In this document: positions 37,583 through 51,800 of the stretch, piece by piece
Position numbering within the stretch: the stretch's first letter is position 1
Layout: every line of letters starts with the position of its first letter
Assembly: GCA_003952965.2 (NCBI GenBank)
Contig: CM025856.1
Coordinates: 24,437,614-24,501,613, forward strand
From: Morella rubra
Lineage: Eukaryota > Streptophyta > Magnoliopsida > Fagales > Myricaceae
DNA: 64,000 nt
Reading direction: 5' to 3'
Notes under the pieces: model-generated
The model's database searches: none
What the model saw: the letters and a program-made list of their open reading frames with translations, nothing else
What the model was told of the DNA's origin: nothing
Translations under genes and position numbers: made by a program

Positions 37583-38129
37583 CTTGTATGCTTCATTCCG
37601 GAACTGCTAGTCTTCACTTAGTTCATTATGAATGCTAGTTAAGCCCTGCGTGATAATTTTCTGCAGAAAGTCCTCCCTCTTTCCGTTTTCATTCTGCTCA
37701 ATAGTGACAGCAAGCTCCCCCTCCCCAGAGATGGAAACATCTACGCCTGTCAAAGCAAGGACTTAAGTATTGCTCATTGATAAGCTGAAAAAAGGATAAA
37801 TGTTAAGTTGGAGATCAGATGAGCTTCTTGTGCGCCAAAACTTTGGATAGAGGGAATTCCATTGTATGCAGATGTCTTGATCCATTCTTTGTACAAGAAT
37901 GGCCATCAGTTTGTTATATTCATTTCAGATTAGAAAAAAAAAAAGTTTTGAATCTGGTTCTTTCTTGCATAGACTAAATTGTCTGCATTTGATTCAAGTT
38001 GATCAAAAGCGCATTAATTGGGTGGAATAAATGGAGTAATGGTTCATGGTAGTCTTTCATGCAGAGGGGAACTGTTACAATTTGGAAGATAAGTGTAATA
38101 ATTCCCCTATGCATGACTACGGAAGTGTG

Positions 38130-38310
38130 TTGTTAAAAATTTTACCTGATAAAATAACTACAAAATAATCTCTCTATTTATTAAATTATCATTTTTTACT
38201 ATAATACATATAAGAAATTATTCAAATCATCTCTTTACTTTTTCATCGATTCTCATATTTAAAAATTTTATTATTTAAATTCTCATATCTAAGAATTTTA
38301 TTATACAAAC
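38130..38310. repeat. AT-rich repeat, related copy at 20750-20950
   Basis: Same block order as the region at 20750-20950, including TTTATTAAATTATCATTTTTTACTATAATA and two ATTTAA(A)AATTTTATTAT-type stretches. It is non-coding; the boundaries are uncertain. Confidence 0.35.
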
Positions 38311-38835
38311 ATTACATCGTTAACCATTAATTCATCTATTTATCTCACTCAATAAAAGTCCGAAAAACATAGGCTGCAAAACTTCGATTATTTGTCTGAC
38401 TTTAAATTTTGAGATAAAATTTGGTGGGAATACATGAGGTAAAGAAAGTGGGAATTATTCTTTTAGCGAAGGGTAAGTTTTCTGTAATTGTTAAAAGATC
38501 TGTTAGCTGCTATGAAGAAAAGAATTCTGAAAAAAAAGAAATGGGAAGCTTATAGTTCGATTTCGGCGTTGTCAAATTCACGGGCGTCACTGATTTTTAT
38601 AGAGTTAGATAACAGCTGAATCTCTCAAGGCCTGCAGATATGTCATCGTCTTTTGCTTTAGGTACGACGTAAACTGATTAAACACCCGTTTATCACAAGC
38701 ATGCCGGGTCGGGTGCTGGCCTTGTGTCCGTGCCCACATTTGCATGTGTAGAGCCTACCTAGTTATGTGAAAGAAGCTCATACTGGAAAAGGCGGCTCGC
38801 CAAGAATTCGTTCGCGTGCGCTCTCCCCCCCACCT

Positions 38836-38861
38836 CTCTCTTCTCTCTCTCTCTCTCTCTC
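38836..38861. repeat. CT microsatellite
   Basis: A run of CT dinucleotides with one TT interruption, in the convergent intergenic region. Confidence 0.85.
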
Positions 38862-39074
38862 TTAAATTGGTGCAGAAAGTTGTGATCTTTCGCATTTGAA
38901 GAATTTGTTTCGTAGATCGGCAGGTTGGCTTTTGGAATTAGTGAAGATGGGGGAAATAAAGAGGGTAGAGATAACACAGAGGAGATCATAATTAAGTGTA
39001 AGTTATTAAATCCGGAATAATGATATCCACCTTTGCTTAGAAAAAAAAAAAATATTAAATCCGGAATAAGCTGA

Positions 39075-40369
39075 TCAGCGTCTTGGCGGTGCCAGAAAGC
39101 CAATCATTTCTGTGACAATTTCATCCTTGATGTCTTCCAAAACGGCATCTCCAATCTCCAACTCAATTTCCCTCTTCTGCTGTTCAAAAGAACGCCATTC
39201 TTTCACCGAATCCAAAAAATCCAAACCCAAGAAATAAACTATGTTTGTCTCGTCCCCAGCTTGTTTTCCCCAAAACTTCATTCTTTCACAGATGAGCTTC
39301 CCAAGCTCTTCAGGTCCCAAGAACTGTTGCTGCCCTCTCTCCTTCTTCGCATGGGTCTGTACCACCTCCCTCACGCAGTCAAATAGAAGTTGCTTTGTTT
39401 GCTTCAAGAACTGCGGGGAAGGGTTAGAGTACTCTCCAAGCCCTCGCGACTCTGCAACTCCTATACAACGTGCTTTCGGTAGAGGAGCTAATGATACCGA
39501 GTCTTCAAAAACTTTCTTGGGACATGCTGTACAATTTTCTTGTTTGAGCCTGGCATTTCGTTGCACTGTTTCTGTTTAAAAGAGCTAGTTAACGAAAAAG
39601 ATTATTATAAGCTTATAGTGAAGTTTGTCGCAGAAAGAGAGAGTTATGAAGACGGATACCTTCATGGGAGCGTAGTTGTTCTAGTACTGACATAGGGTTG
39701 AGTTGCTTTCTGTCTTCCATGCATATCCGCCGAAGCTTTCTACCTGTTGCAGCCTGTTAAGTTTGTGAGGAACTATTCGGAAATCAATTATGCAGATGGG
39801 ATATTCTAATCGGTATTAAAAGTAAAAACTTAGAAAAGAGATTGGACACATAGTGTTCCCACCTCTTTCGCTCTTATATTGCTGCGGCTCAAAGCTCGGA
39901 AAGTTTCTCCATCAAAGAAGGTGTGATATTTACACGGTGAAGTTGATATTTCTTCTTCAGTCTCAGAGCATGAATTGAACACTGTTGTGCTGCTAGCGGA
40001 GGAAAATCTGTCTGATTCCTTAACTTCTTTGTCATCCCCGACCATCGCAGTGACATGATATTCTTCCTTTATGTTCTCAGAACTCTTCGCTCTCTGGTCT
40101 TCTTTAATGGAGTCTAACATCTTATATAGAGCTTTCAGTAGTTTGGACCAGCGCGGAATACCATTGTTTTCCTTGTTTAGGCTACAACTGACAGACCTCT
40201 TTAGAAACTTTGCTGAATTGCGTTGGCAGCAGCTGAAGTTACCTTCTGAATTTAGCCTCTTCTTCAGACACCCTCTTTCTAAAAGATAAACCTCCAGGAT
40301 GAAAGGTTCTTGTTGCTCCTGTAGGAATTCTCCAAGCTGTTTCAATGGTTTGGGTGGTGTGGAAGCCAT
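39075..40369 (-). CDS. DUF4378 domain protein
   Basis: Three exons on the minus strand, 40369-39863, 39753-39660 and 39571-39075, keep one frame and give 365 aa. The N terminus reads LKQLGEFLQEQQEPF and then ILEVYLLERGCLKKRL, a conserved opening of this plant family. The middle is Ser/Glu-rich and probably disordered. The C-terminal part (FDCVREVV, GKLICERM, then a Trp and an acidic stretch ending IVTEMIGFL) fits DUF4378. Some DUF4378 proteins are TRM/LONGIFOLIA-type microtubule-associated factors, but this short form lacks anything that proves that role. It is convergent with PRP40. Confidence 0.82.
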
Positions 40370-42400
40370 TCCAGTAGGTCTGGGTTGAAGGATTTGGAGG
40401 GCAGAAAATTGAAACGCCTTAGTAGTTTTACTTGTAGGAAGACGGGGTGACGAAGTGCAGGTGACTTTATTATTAGGACAGAACGCATACGTGTCTGTTT
40501 GGACTGAAAAGGAGCAGATACTATAGGATTTGGGTATTTATTGAGTACGCGGAGAGAGAGAGAGTCCAGACACTCTAGGTTTTATGTCTTTAACCACCGG
40601 GTGTAACCTATGAGTTCTCAAGATTGCCTGTAGCTAAAAGCTTGGCTCTAGGTGTACTTCTAATGCACTGTCCATTATTTTGGGGGGCTCTGGCCATCCA
40701 TATTATTGCCTGTCTTTATTTGCAGCCATCACCCTCCTTGATTTCTCTCCGCCGTCCTCTCTCGTGGAGATATATTATTGCCTGTCTTTATTTGCAGCCA
40801 TCATGTGAAGGGTACCCATAACCACAAAGCTGATGGAAACAGAGACATCATCTGGCGGGTACCCATAACAACAAAAGCTGATGGGAACAGAGGCAAATTG
40901 AACGTCACTATTTCTGGACTTATTTTTTCGTCTGAGAAGTCGACTATTTATAATGTACATCAATACGTGCATGTTTGGATAGATCATATATACTTGAAGG
41001 GTCGGCATCTTACATGCAGGAACATATTTGCTAGCTTCTTGCGTGTTAGCCAGGTCTTCTCTCTCTTGCCCCTAATCCATGGAATCTAAAATGTCAGTTC
41101 CATCATATCTTTATTCAGTTTGTTAATCTCTTCTCCAAAAGAGAGACCAATTTCCTTTCTAGTTTCGTTTTGCAAGCATGGTATTAGAAAGACAGAAATT
41201 ACCCAAAAGCAGTAGAGGGAAAGTGAATTCAACGTATCGTATTAAAGGCATAAAGGATGAAGATATTTTGTAATTTCTAAATTATACAGTGCAATTCGAG
41301 TGGATAGATACTTATTGTAGTGCTAATAATGACTGAAACTTTATAGCGACAATATTAAATAGTATTGAGTCAATCTATTTTATATATATATAATATTAGA
41401 AAATTATAGAAGATTTCTAATCACATCCGGTTATTCCCCGTCACTGTGAATTATGCAGAATCACATACGTAACCATATTAAAAAGGACTTTCCTGCACCT
41501 AACAGCCACACCTAAATATCAACGTATTTGTCCAGGAAAAAGAAAAACCGAAAAAAAAAATCAATATGTTTGTGAACCTTCATAACGTGTGTTAATGCAC
41601 ATGCTGGTGGGGTATTGAATGGGCATCAATTCCCATCACAATCTGGTCAAGTCGATAGCTCGATCGTATCAATCCAACCACGCATTATTAGTGTTCACAT
41701 TTGATGAGAAAAGCATCTACACCACTTGGAGGTATGAAAGTTATACCTCTCAAGATGACATGATATTTAATTTGGAGAACCCCCAGATTGAAAAATTTTA
41801 AAGTTGTACAGAAATTAAGACTTTTGCTTTCATTGCTCTCTTTTTCGCTAACAGCCATCAATTTCGGGTTGTACACGATCTATGAGCATTTAATTAAACT
41901 CGTGATCTTATCTTAACATGCGGTTGTGGGCTGGACACGTGCTTCAAACCCAATTGACTGGAGGATACTTAATGCTTTAAGATTTGCGGATCAAGTGGTG
42001 AACCACTCAATTCCAAAGAGATCCAATCACATCAAGTGGTGAACCACTATGATCAAAGACTACCCTTGGCAAAAGCTCAACTAGATTTCTCCTCTTCTTC
42101 GATTCATGATGAGGACTCCAAATAATTAATAAAACATGAAAAAAAATGAAAAATCAATGCTGTAAAGAATGTGTAACATTTTACATTGACTTAGATGAGA
42201 TAATAGACTAATAAACCAGAATGAAATTGTATATTTTCGTTTCTCTGAGTAATATGATAGTTTCCTTAATTGTATCGACAACTGCCATTTTAAGAACCAA
42301 AATACAACTAAATATAAGATTCTACAAATAAATAAAATAGCCACCGAAATAATTAGAGTGCCCTTTCCCTTGCATTCAAGCAACTTATATACAGACCAAG
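40370..42400. other. intergenic upstream of the DUF4378 gene
   Basis: A GA run at about 40551-40563 lies near the probable minus-strand promoter. Direct repeats are present at 40702-40895. Beyond 41100 the DNA is AT-rich without recognised genes. A short direct repeat ATCAAGTGGTGAACCACT occurs at about 41990 and 42030. Confidence 0.45.
40702..40895. repeat. two adjacent direct-repeat pairs
   Basis: The first pair shares ATTATTGCCTGTCTTTATTT followed by GCAGCCATCA (about 40702-40732 and 40772-40802). The second pair shares GGGTACCCATAAC, then ACAAA.GCTGATGG.AACAGAG (about 40810-40846 and 40857-40893). The two duplications lie side by side upstream of the DUF4378 gene. Confidence 0.8.
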
Positions 42401-42587
42401 TTGCATGAAATCCAAAAGTTCCAAACGTAGCTGATAAACTATCATGTCAAGGACATACCATCCTGGACATATTGTATGGGATCTCCTTTGAAGAACATTC
42501 ATATTTTTGCGCCACTGAAGCATGTAGCAAGTAGAAGATCAATTTTCTATATTAGATGTAAGAGAAGATATCCACATACAAGAATTA
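42401..42587 (-). pseudogene. degenerate copy of kinesin-7 exon 6 and flanking introns
   Basis: This segment aligns collinearly with 51979-52158 of the kinesin gene. Shared blocks are TGCATGAAATCCAA.AGT (intron), ACATACCATCCTG with ATATTGT.TGGGATCT and GAAC.TTCATATT (exon 6, switch I region) and a second intronic block reading ATTTTC.ATATTA followed by AAATATCCA-like sequence. The orientation is the same as in the gene. The coding part is altered and has lost its reading frame. Because it includes intron sequence, it derives from DNA duplication and not from a retrocopy. Confidence 0.75.
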
Positions 42588-42737
42588 AAAAAAAAAAAAA
42601 ACTGAGACCTACATATAGAACCGTCTGAATTTGTTTCAAAGCCATCGTTAGTATGAAATACCTAGTCAAGGATTGAAAGAAAAGTTTTCTGTTCTCTTTT
42701 CTGTATACATACCGCATAAGAGATTATAGAGATCAGA

Positions 42738-45104
<2,367 letters not shown>

Positions 45105-45228
45105 CGCGGAGGGACCCAAGGAGGATATTCGCAGAACGAAGTAAGGCTTTTTGGGCGCGAGTGCTGTCTTTGTGATCAGGCCACCAAAAAGAGAAATAGA
45201 TTGGGCTTTGATTATTTACCCTATTCAT

Positions 45229-45899
45229 AGAAGCGGATCAGTCAGTCATTTGGGTGTTAAAAGTGGATGACATAAAGCCCACTAATTCGCAAATGGACAA
45301 AAGCCGAAAAAACACTAAGCCCAACTGAGTTGATTCAGAGAGAGAAGAAACGGACCGTGTTTAGTTGAACAAGACCCGAGACCGAACAACGTGAAATATA
45401 AAACCGTCTAAACCTTTTTTTTGGGAAGAATTTCAGTAGTTTCATCAAATATTTAATAGCTTATCGTGGTTTTAATGTGTACGTAAATTACTTTTAAAGT
45501 TTGGTAAATTAGAAAGGATATTTAAGACTTTTTATTATTCATTATAAAGTCTAATTTAACCTCGTAAAATCTCGTGAGATTCGAAATACTTTTTATGACT
45601 CCAGCAATTTTGTTTTAATAAAAAAAAGAGCTATACATCGATCGACTACCCTTCTACTATTTGTGCCTCAACAGCCTAGGCTTCGTGAGGCCCTTTACAG
45701 TTAAAGTGATCCTGAAGCCTTTAACAACATAAATACTACGCATAAGTGAAACGAGCATCGGAAATTATGGAAACTCATAAACGAAGTCCACTGGGTCAAA
45801 GGAATCCATTTTTGAATACATAATAAGAGCATCATAAGGTTCATAAAACAATACGCCTAAGCCGTCAATAACCTAAGAGAAGTTAAACTCTTATGATCT
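45229..45899. other. intergenic between the IDM1-like gene and the kinesin 3' end
   Basis: About 0.7-0.9 kb of AT-rich sequence that must hold the promoter of the IDM1-like gene and the 3' UTR of the kinesin gene. No further gene or clear regulatory motif is seen. Confidence 0.4.
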
Positions 45900-48800
45900 T
45901 TAACACCCAGGAGATTTGGGTACTGAAACTTCATATTCAGCTCTCAAATTCTCACATTTAGACTTAACATTACTATGGAAAGAAACAAGCCGCCTCTGCC
46001 GAGAGGCAAAAGCAGCACTAAACTGTTTAATTTCTTCTTCGAGACTTTTCCTTCTATGAACTTCAGTGTTCATCTCCTTCAAAACATTTTCCTTCTGGCC
46101 AGCTACAAGTGCAAGTTTTTGAGATGATTGAGAGACCATTTGCTGCAAACGATCTCTATCTTCTTTCAAAAGCAGAAACTCTCGCTCCAAACTATCATAT
46201 CGTTCTTTAGAAACCACCATGAGCTCATTATTGATATCTAACTCTTTCTCCAAGCCATGGCATCTTTCCTTGATGGTGTTCAGTTCATTGCTCAGTTCTT
46301 CCTTCCAAGAAGCAATTTCTCCTCCCTGGGTGCAGCCGTTAGACACAGAAACTAGATGTTTAAATAGGACAAAAAGCAGCCTATAATACTTTCTATGTGC
46401 TATCAGCCAGAATGTGGTTCCTTTCTGTATGTCCTATGTGATTAACTAGGAACTTCATTAGCCTTTCACATGCATAAACTTCATTTTTCCCCTCAACCCT
46501 CTCTCTCTCTCTCTCTCTAGGTAACTAAATCATTCCTCTAGTCTTATAATGTAGCAATAGATTCCCTTCGGATAATGGTCCTAATTAACCATGCTTACCC
46601 TTGCTAAGAGAGCTTAGGAGGCTTGATAACTAAAGCATGCCTGAAAGCCACTCATTACAAACTCCAGTGTGAGAAGAATGCAAAAAGTACTGAAAAAACT
46701 TATCTTTTTCAATTCAGGCACTAAATTTCACTCTAAAAGCTAAAAAAACCAGGACAATGAAACACTAGAAACCAAAGAAGCACCCAGAAAAGAGAGGGGA
46801 AAGAATTGAAGAGGAAGATACAGACTATGAAGCAAGACATGGTGATTCCTCCTCTTCTAAAGGGCTGCAAAACTAACCTAAGCAAATGGGCCCAAGGCTA
46901 TTTTGTAGAACCCTGGTTTGTATTATTTCTAATAAGGATCTCTAGGAAGCAAATTTGAAGTTGTAGAACATCATAGAGGGGAAAAACAGATTTGATCTAT
47001 TAATTGTCTTCAGATATAGCTATTTGTATCACAGGGAAAACTAAGATAGCTATTGTCCCATCTGTTTTGTCCTGAAAAAGAACAAAAACTTGAAGAAAAT
47101 TTCAAATTTGAGGTACTTATTTGCTCATTGTCTCAAAATATACAAGCAACAACTTAGGTATATATAGTTCAGTAAAAACAAGTAGCATCCAATAATTAAA
47201 AATCGAAATGCCAAAAAAAACTGAAAAAGAGCAATCCTAACAACATGACAGGGAATAAAATCTTAGTTAATGAGCAATATCTTGATGATTGTGACCAGTC
47301 AGCTACCTTATTTTCACAGCTGCATTGTTTAGCGCCCAATTGCTCGTCATCAGTTGGTGTTTGGGACAATACCAAGGATGTAATTGTGCTATTCAACTTC
47401 TCATAAAGTACTTTACTTTGTTCTTGAATTAGAGAATTGTTCCCGGTGAGAGAACTGTGGTCGTCCATTGCTCTTGAGAAATGAGTTTCCAAAGTTGTAA
47501 AAAGGCTAATACCAATTTCACTAGTGCTTGATAGCAATTTTGCAGTCGAGGATTCCTCATCAGATACAAAACTCTGTTGGACCATAAAGGAAAAAAATGA
47601 AATCCATGTGATTCATTAACATCATATAAGGGTTGATCGATGAAAATAGGACACAGCTGTAACCTGAATTATTGACAAAACATCCTCATAGATATCTTTG
47701 CAATTTGTAACAGATTTGCTCAGCGTTTTAGGGATGTCTTGGATAAGTTTTGCTTCTTGTTGAAGTTCGGAAATGTCATCCATTAGTTGATGGTTCAGCC
47801 GTATCTGATCTGCATGCTTTCTCTGTAATCAAATGCATGGAGGAGTATAAATCAAACAGAAAATTGATGGAACCAGTAGGAAACAATGTTGAAGATAAAA
47901 TAAGACCATTTAGGTTTCAAATATACTGATTGGAGGGGATGTGAATAAAACCTAAAAAATCCTAAAAATCTTAGAAGTTTTTATAAAAAGAACATCCCTT
48001 TAAAAATTTTCACCAACTTTTACACAAAAACTTATAAAACTCCAATCTACATAAATATTCACAATTCTATCAAAAATCCTAAAAATCTTAGAATTTTATA
48101 CCAAAAGGAAGCAAAATATATTGATTTGCCACGGTAATTTAAATACTTAACCATTATTTGATAATAAAAAAATGAATTTGAATACTTTGTAACCAAAGAA
48201 CAAATGCCAGATATGGTAGATACCAACCTTCAGTTCGTTTCTCTCTTCACTGGCAATCATTAATTGTCTTTTAAGATGTTCAACCTCCTCTGTCGTATTC
48301 TCATATGAACAAGCCTGAGAGAATGTAAAAAGCCCAACCAAACCAACTAGAAAACATTTTAATAGAATTACCTCGAAAAGGCCTTACACCACCATAACTC
48401 TATATTACACAATACTTAGTCTGTACTCTATTCATAATAGTAAGTCACTTCACCAAAAGTACTGTTTGTTCAAAATCCCCATCACGATGACAGGTAGGAT
48501 TATTTCTTTAAGATGGCTGACAAAGAAAGAAGACGATGAGCTTCTGACTAAAAATTGTCCACTTAAACACAACTACAGCCAATGTGAAACTACCGTATAG
48601 ATGAGCATAGCACTTAAAGGAAAACTGTTCACAAATCAGAATGTTTAATCCTCTGCATCGTATTCTGGCTAACAATGAGCTAAAGAATAACTGCTAGAAA
48701 ACATAGCAAACAAAAATTGTGGGTCACCTATGCATACGAGTACTCTATTCATAATCGTATTCATTGACTGTTGTTGGAAAATCCCCATCACGATGACAGG

Positions 48801-51800
48801 TAGGATTATTTCTTTAAGATGGCTGACAAAGAAAGAAGACGATGAGCTTCTGACTAAAAATAGTCCACTTAAACATTTAGGCAATTGTGTGGAAATTGAT
48901 GCTATGAACATCTTCGAGAAATAAGCCAATAAAGGAGGCAAACTGTATCACTAAATCAGAAACTTTGGCTTCTGAGTGTAAGGGGTAACAAATTGATGTA
49001 TACCATCTATGTTTGCTATAGATGAAACAAAATGCATGGCATACACCTAAAATGAATGCATTAAGTTTATGAAACGACTAAAAGCAATACAAACTCACAG
49101 GAGTTGCGTCACTCGAAGGAAAGGATTGAACTTTTCTCGCTGGAGTCATTTGAAGTGAATCAAGGTCAGCAATGTAACCTTTGTTCATTTTCAGCCATGT
49201 GTCTTCATCAGCCACATTGCTAAACGCATCTGGAAGAGGGCTATAATCAGGAAGCATTGCATAATTGGATCGTTTGACAACAAAGGCTTTGGGAGCTGCT
49301 TTGAAACTAGGGGTTCTAAAAGCATCTCCATGACATATGCTACTGCTGTCATTGTATTCTTCCTTAAGACTTACAGAATTCTGTCCCTACCATTTGAATA
49401 GAAAGAATGACATCATCAACAACCCAAAAAAAATTCTCAAAAAGGTAGGAAAATTATGTATATAGTACTATTTTCAAGAGCAATTGGGTGAGGGGGTATA
49501 AAAGCTACAATGTTACCCCTTGGCATGCTTGTTTTTCATTTGGTTAGATTTTTTATATTAAACATGTTACGCCTTCATGTGCTTCCTTAAGGCAACAAAA
49601 ATGCCAACTTTCCAAGAAAATGTTTGCACCTAACTGCATTCATTCAGCAGCCTATGATAACACAAAGGGAAAAAGAATCTTCAGTAAGATTGGAACAATG
49701 CTATAGTAATTCTGGGTGTCTTCTATGGATTGTAATTGAGCATCTGCATTACTCCAATAAAGACGTAGACTCCGTAGCTAAAGCAGAATAGTAGAAAACA
49801 ATTCCAATTGCCAAAATCAGTTAATGGTTTGAATGAGCCAAATAGTAATTAATCCCCACAAGGTGCTGCTAAGGTGAAAAGTATGGTAGTACTCATGCAG
49901 GAGCAGGAGAGTCTCAGAACATTCCTAATAAAGAGATTCTACAAGAAAGCATCCATCAAAAAAGGAACTTACAACATTATTAGAACTAAAAAGATTAGCA
50001 AATCTGTCACTTTGCATGAACAATACCTGACTAGAGGGGTCCAAGTCTGATAAAGTAACAAGATTGCTACGATTGACAATTTTCATCTGTTGCTCTCGAA
50101 TGCATTGTTCGCGTTCTCTGTGTCTTGTCCTCTCCTCTTCTAGTTCCATCTCAAGCTTCTCCCGCTCTAATTCATGCTGAATAATGGAAAATACGTGAGG
50201 AAAAAGTACATCTAACCAAAGGTGCTTGCCCAAAGTGACACTCCAGATTTCAAAGATGAAAAGAACAACCTACCTTAAGCAAATCATTCCGCAATTTTAA
50301 GATTATTTGCTCCAACACCTCAGCATGAGATCCCTAAAGAATACTTCAATTGTGTTAGTTAGCGCTTAGCATCTCTCTCTAATAGAGACATAAAATGATC
50401 ATCACCTGAAGTTTCTTGCGCAGCTCCTCAATCTCTAGTTTTTGCCGCTTCAATAAGGCTCCATCTGTCAAAATCTATGAATAAAACACATTATGAGACT
50501 TAGCTGCAACAATGCAAGGAGAAGGATAAAAAACATAAGCTCTACAATGCCAATCACTAAGGTATAAATAGCTGCAGAGAAAAGATGCTAAAGTCTTGCA
50601 CTCCCTATATTTCTTACTGCAACTGACTAATATGAAACTTCAGAAACAGATTCGTTTACTCAAAATTATGTAAACCAAGTGTCCTAATTACTCAAATCAT
50701 ATCAATACATTGCAAAGACGTGATATTTATAATTCAATTAAGTTGCGGGTCCTTTTAATTTATAAACATAGCATCAACAGTGCATTAGGATTTCCAATTA
50801 AGTTACTATTGCCCATCATCCAGCAGTAAGATCCAACAATGTTTACTGCATAGAAAAGTGATATCCGTGCCATATTTTTTCGTTTTTGGACTCCATGTGT
50901 AAATGTACCTTTCAACAGTGTGGAAAGTGACCTTTCTAGAACAAAGTATCCATGATTGTGATACATTTGAACTATATCCAAGTGCTCAATGCCTTTGAAA
51001 TTCAAAGACTAATTAATTGATCAATAATTAATGCCAGAAAATACACACACATGACCTGGTTGAGAAAGCGACTAAGGGACTGAAATAATGTCCCATTAAT
51101 TTATCACTGGAAAATATGATGAAGGGATCAGAAGTTCTCGTGAGACCCTTATTGAACACCAAAATCTTCTAGAGTGATGAACATTAGAAAAAACATTTAA
51201 TAGGAACATTATGTGGTCACAAATGTTGCAATATGGTAAGTGTACAAAACTCAAAAGAACATACTTCATTCACTTGGGCACAATTAGTGATGTGCTTGGC
51301 TCTGCTAGCAAATTGGAGGGTTCCCTTTGTTTCCTCTATGTGTACCTATATTTATCAATAACTACAATGTCAGGACAGTAAAGGTTGAATTAAATGTAAC
51401 ATGTCATAAAAATGAAAATGAAAAAAATCAGATTATTTGCTTAAATAACAAAAAAGATAGTAGACCACCTCCTCAGGTGCTATAGTGCATATTATTGAGG
51501 TTTTGGCATTTCCACCGAGAGCAGGTTGAAGTATGCGGGTTAGCTTACTATCACGATAAGGAATATGACCCCTGTGACAGAAAATTGTTTTGACATGTCC
51601 TTAGTGTTTTACCAAATCAAGAAGACGTGCTAAATAAGAAGCAAATACCTGTGCTTTGCACCATCACTTAGTTTGTTGATCACATTACCCAGAACCATTA
51701 AGCTCTTATTAATGTGCTTCCCTTCCTTTAGACGTACTCCACCAGCTCCAGTTTTAGCAATCCGTTCAGACCCAGCTAAATCTACCAAATTCTTTATTTC

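Larger units (their letters stand above)
37583..39074. other. convergent 3' intergenic region
   Basis: The 3' UTR of PRP40 probably extends through about 37950 (A tract at 37934-37943). An AT-rich repeat copy follows at 38130-38310, then a CT microsatellite at 38836-38861 and an A12 tract near 39041. The short sequence ATTAAATCCGGAATAA occurs twice (about 39006 and 39054). The minus-strand frame around 38759-39103 has no family signature. Confidence 0.45.
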
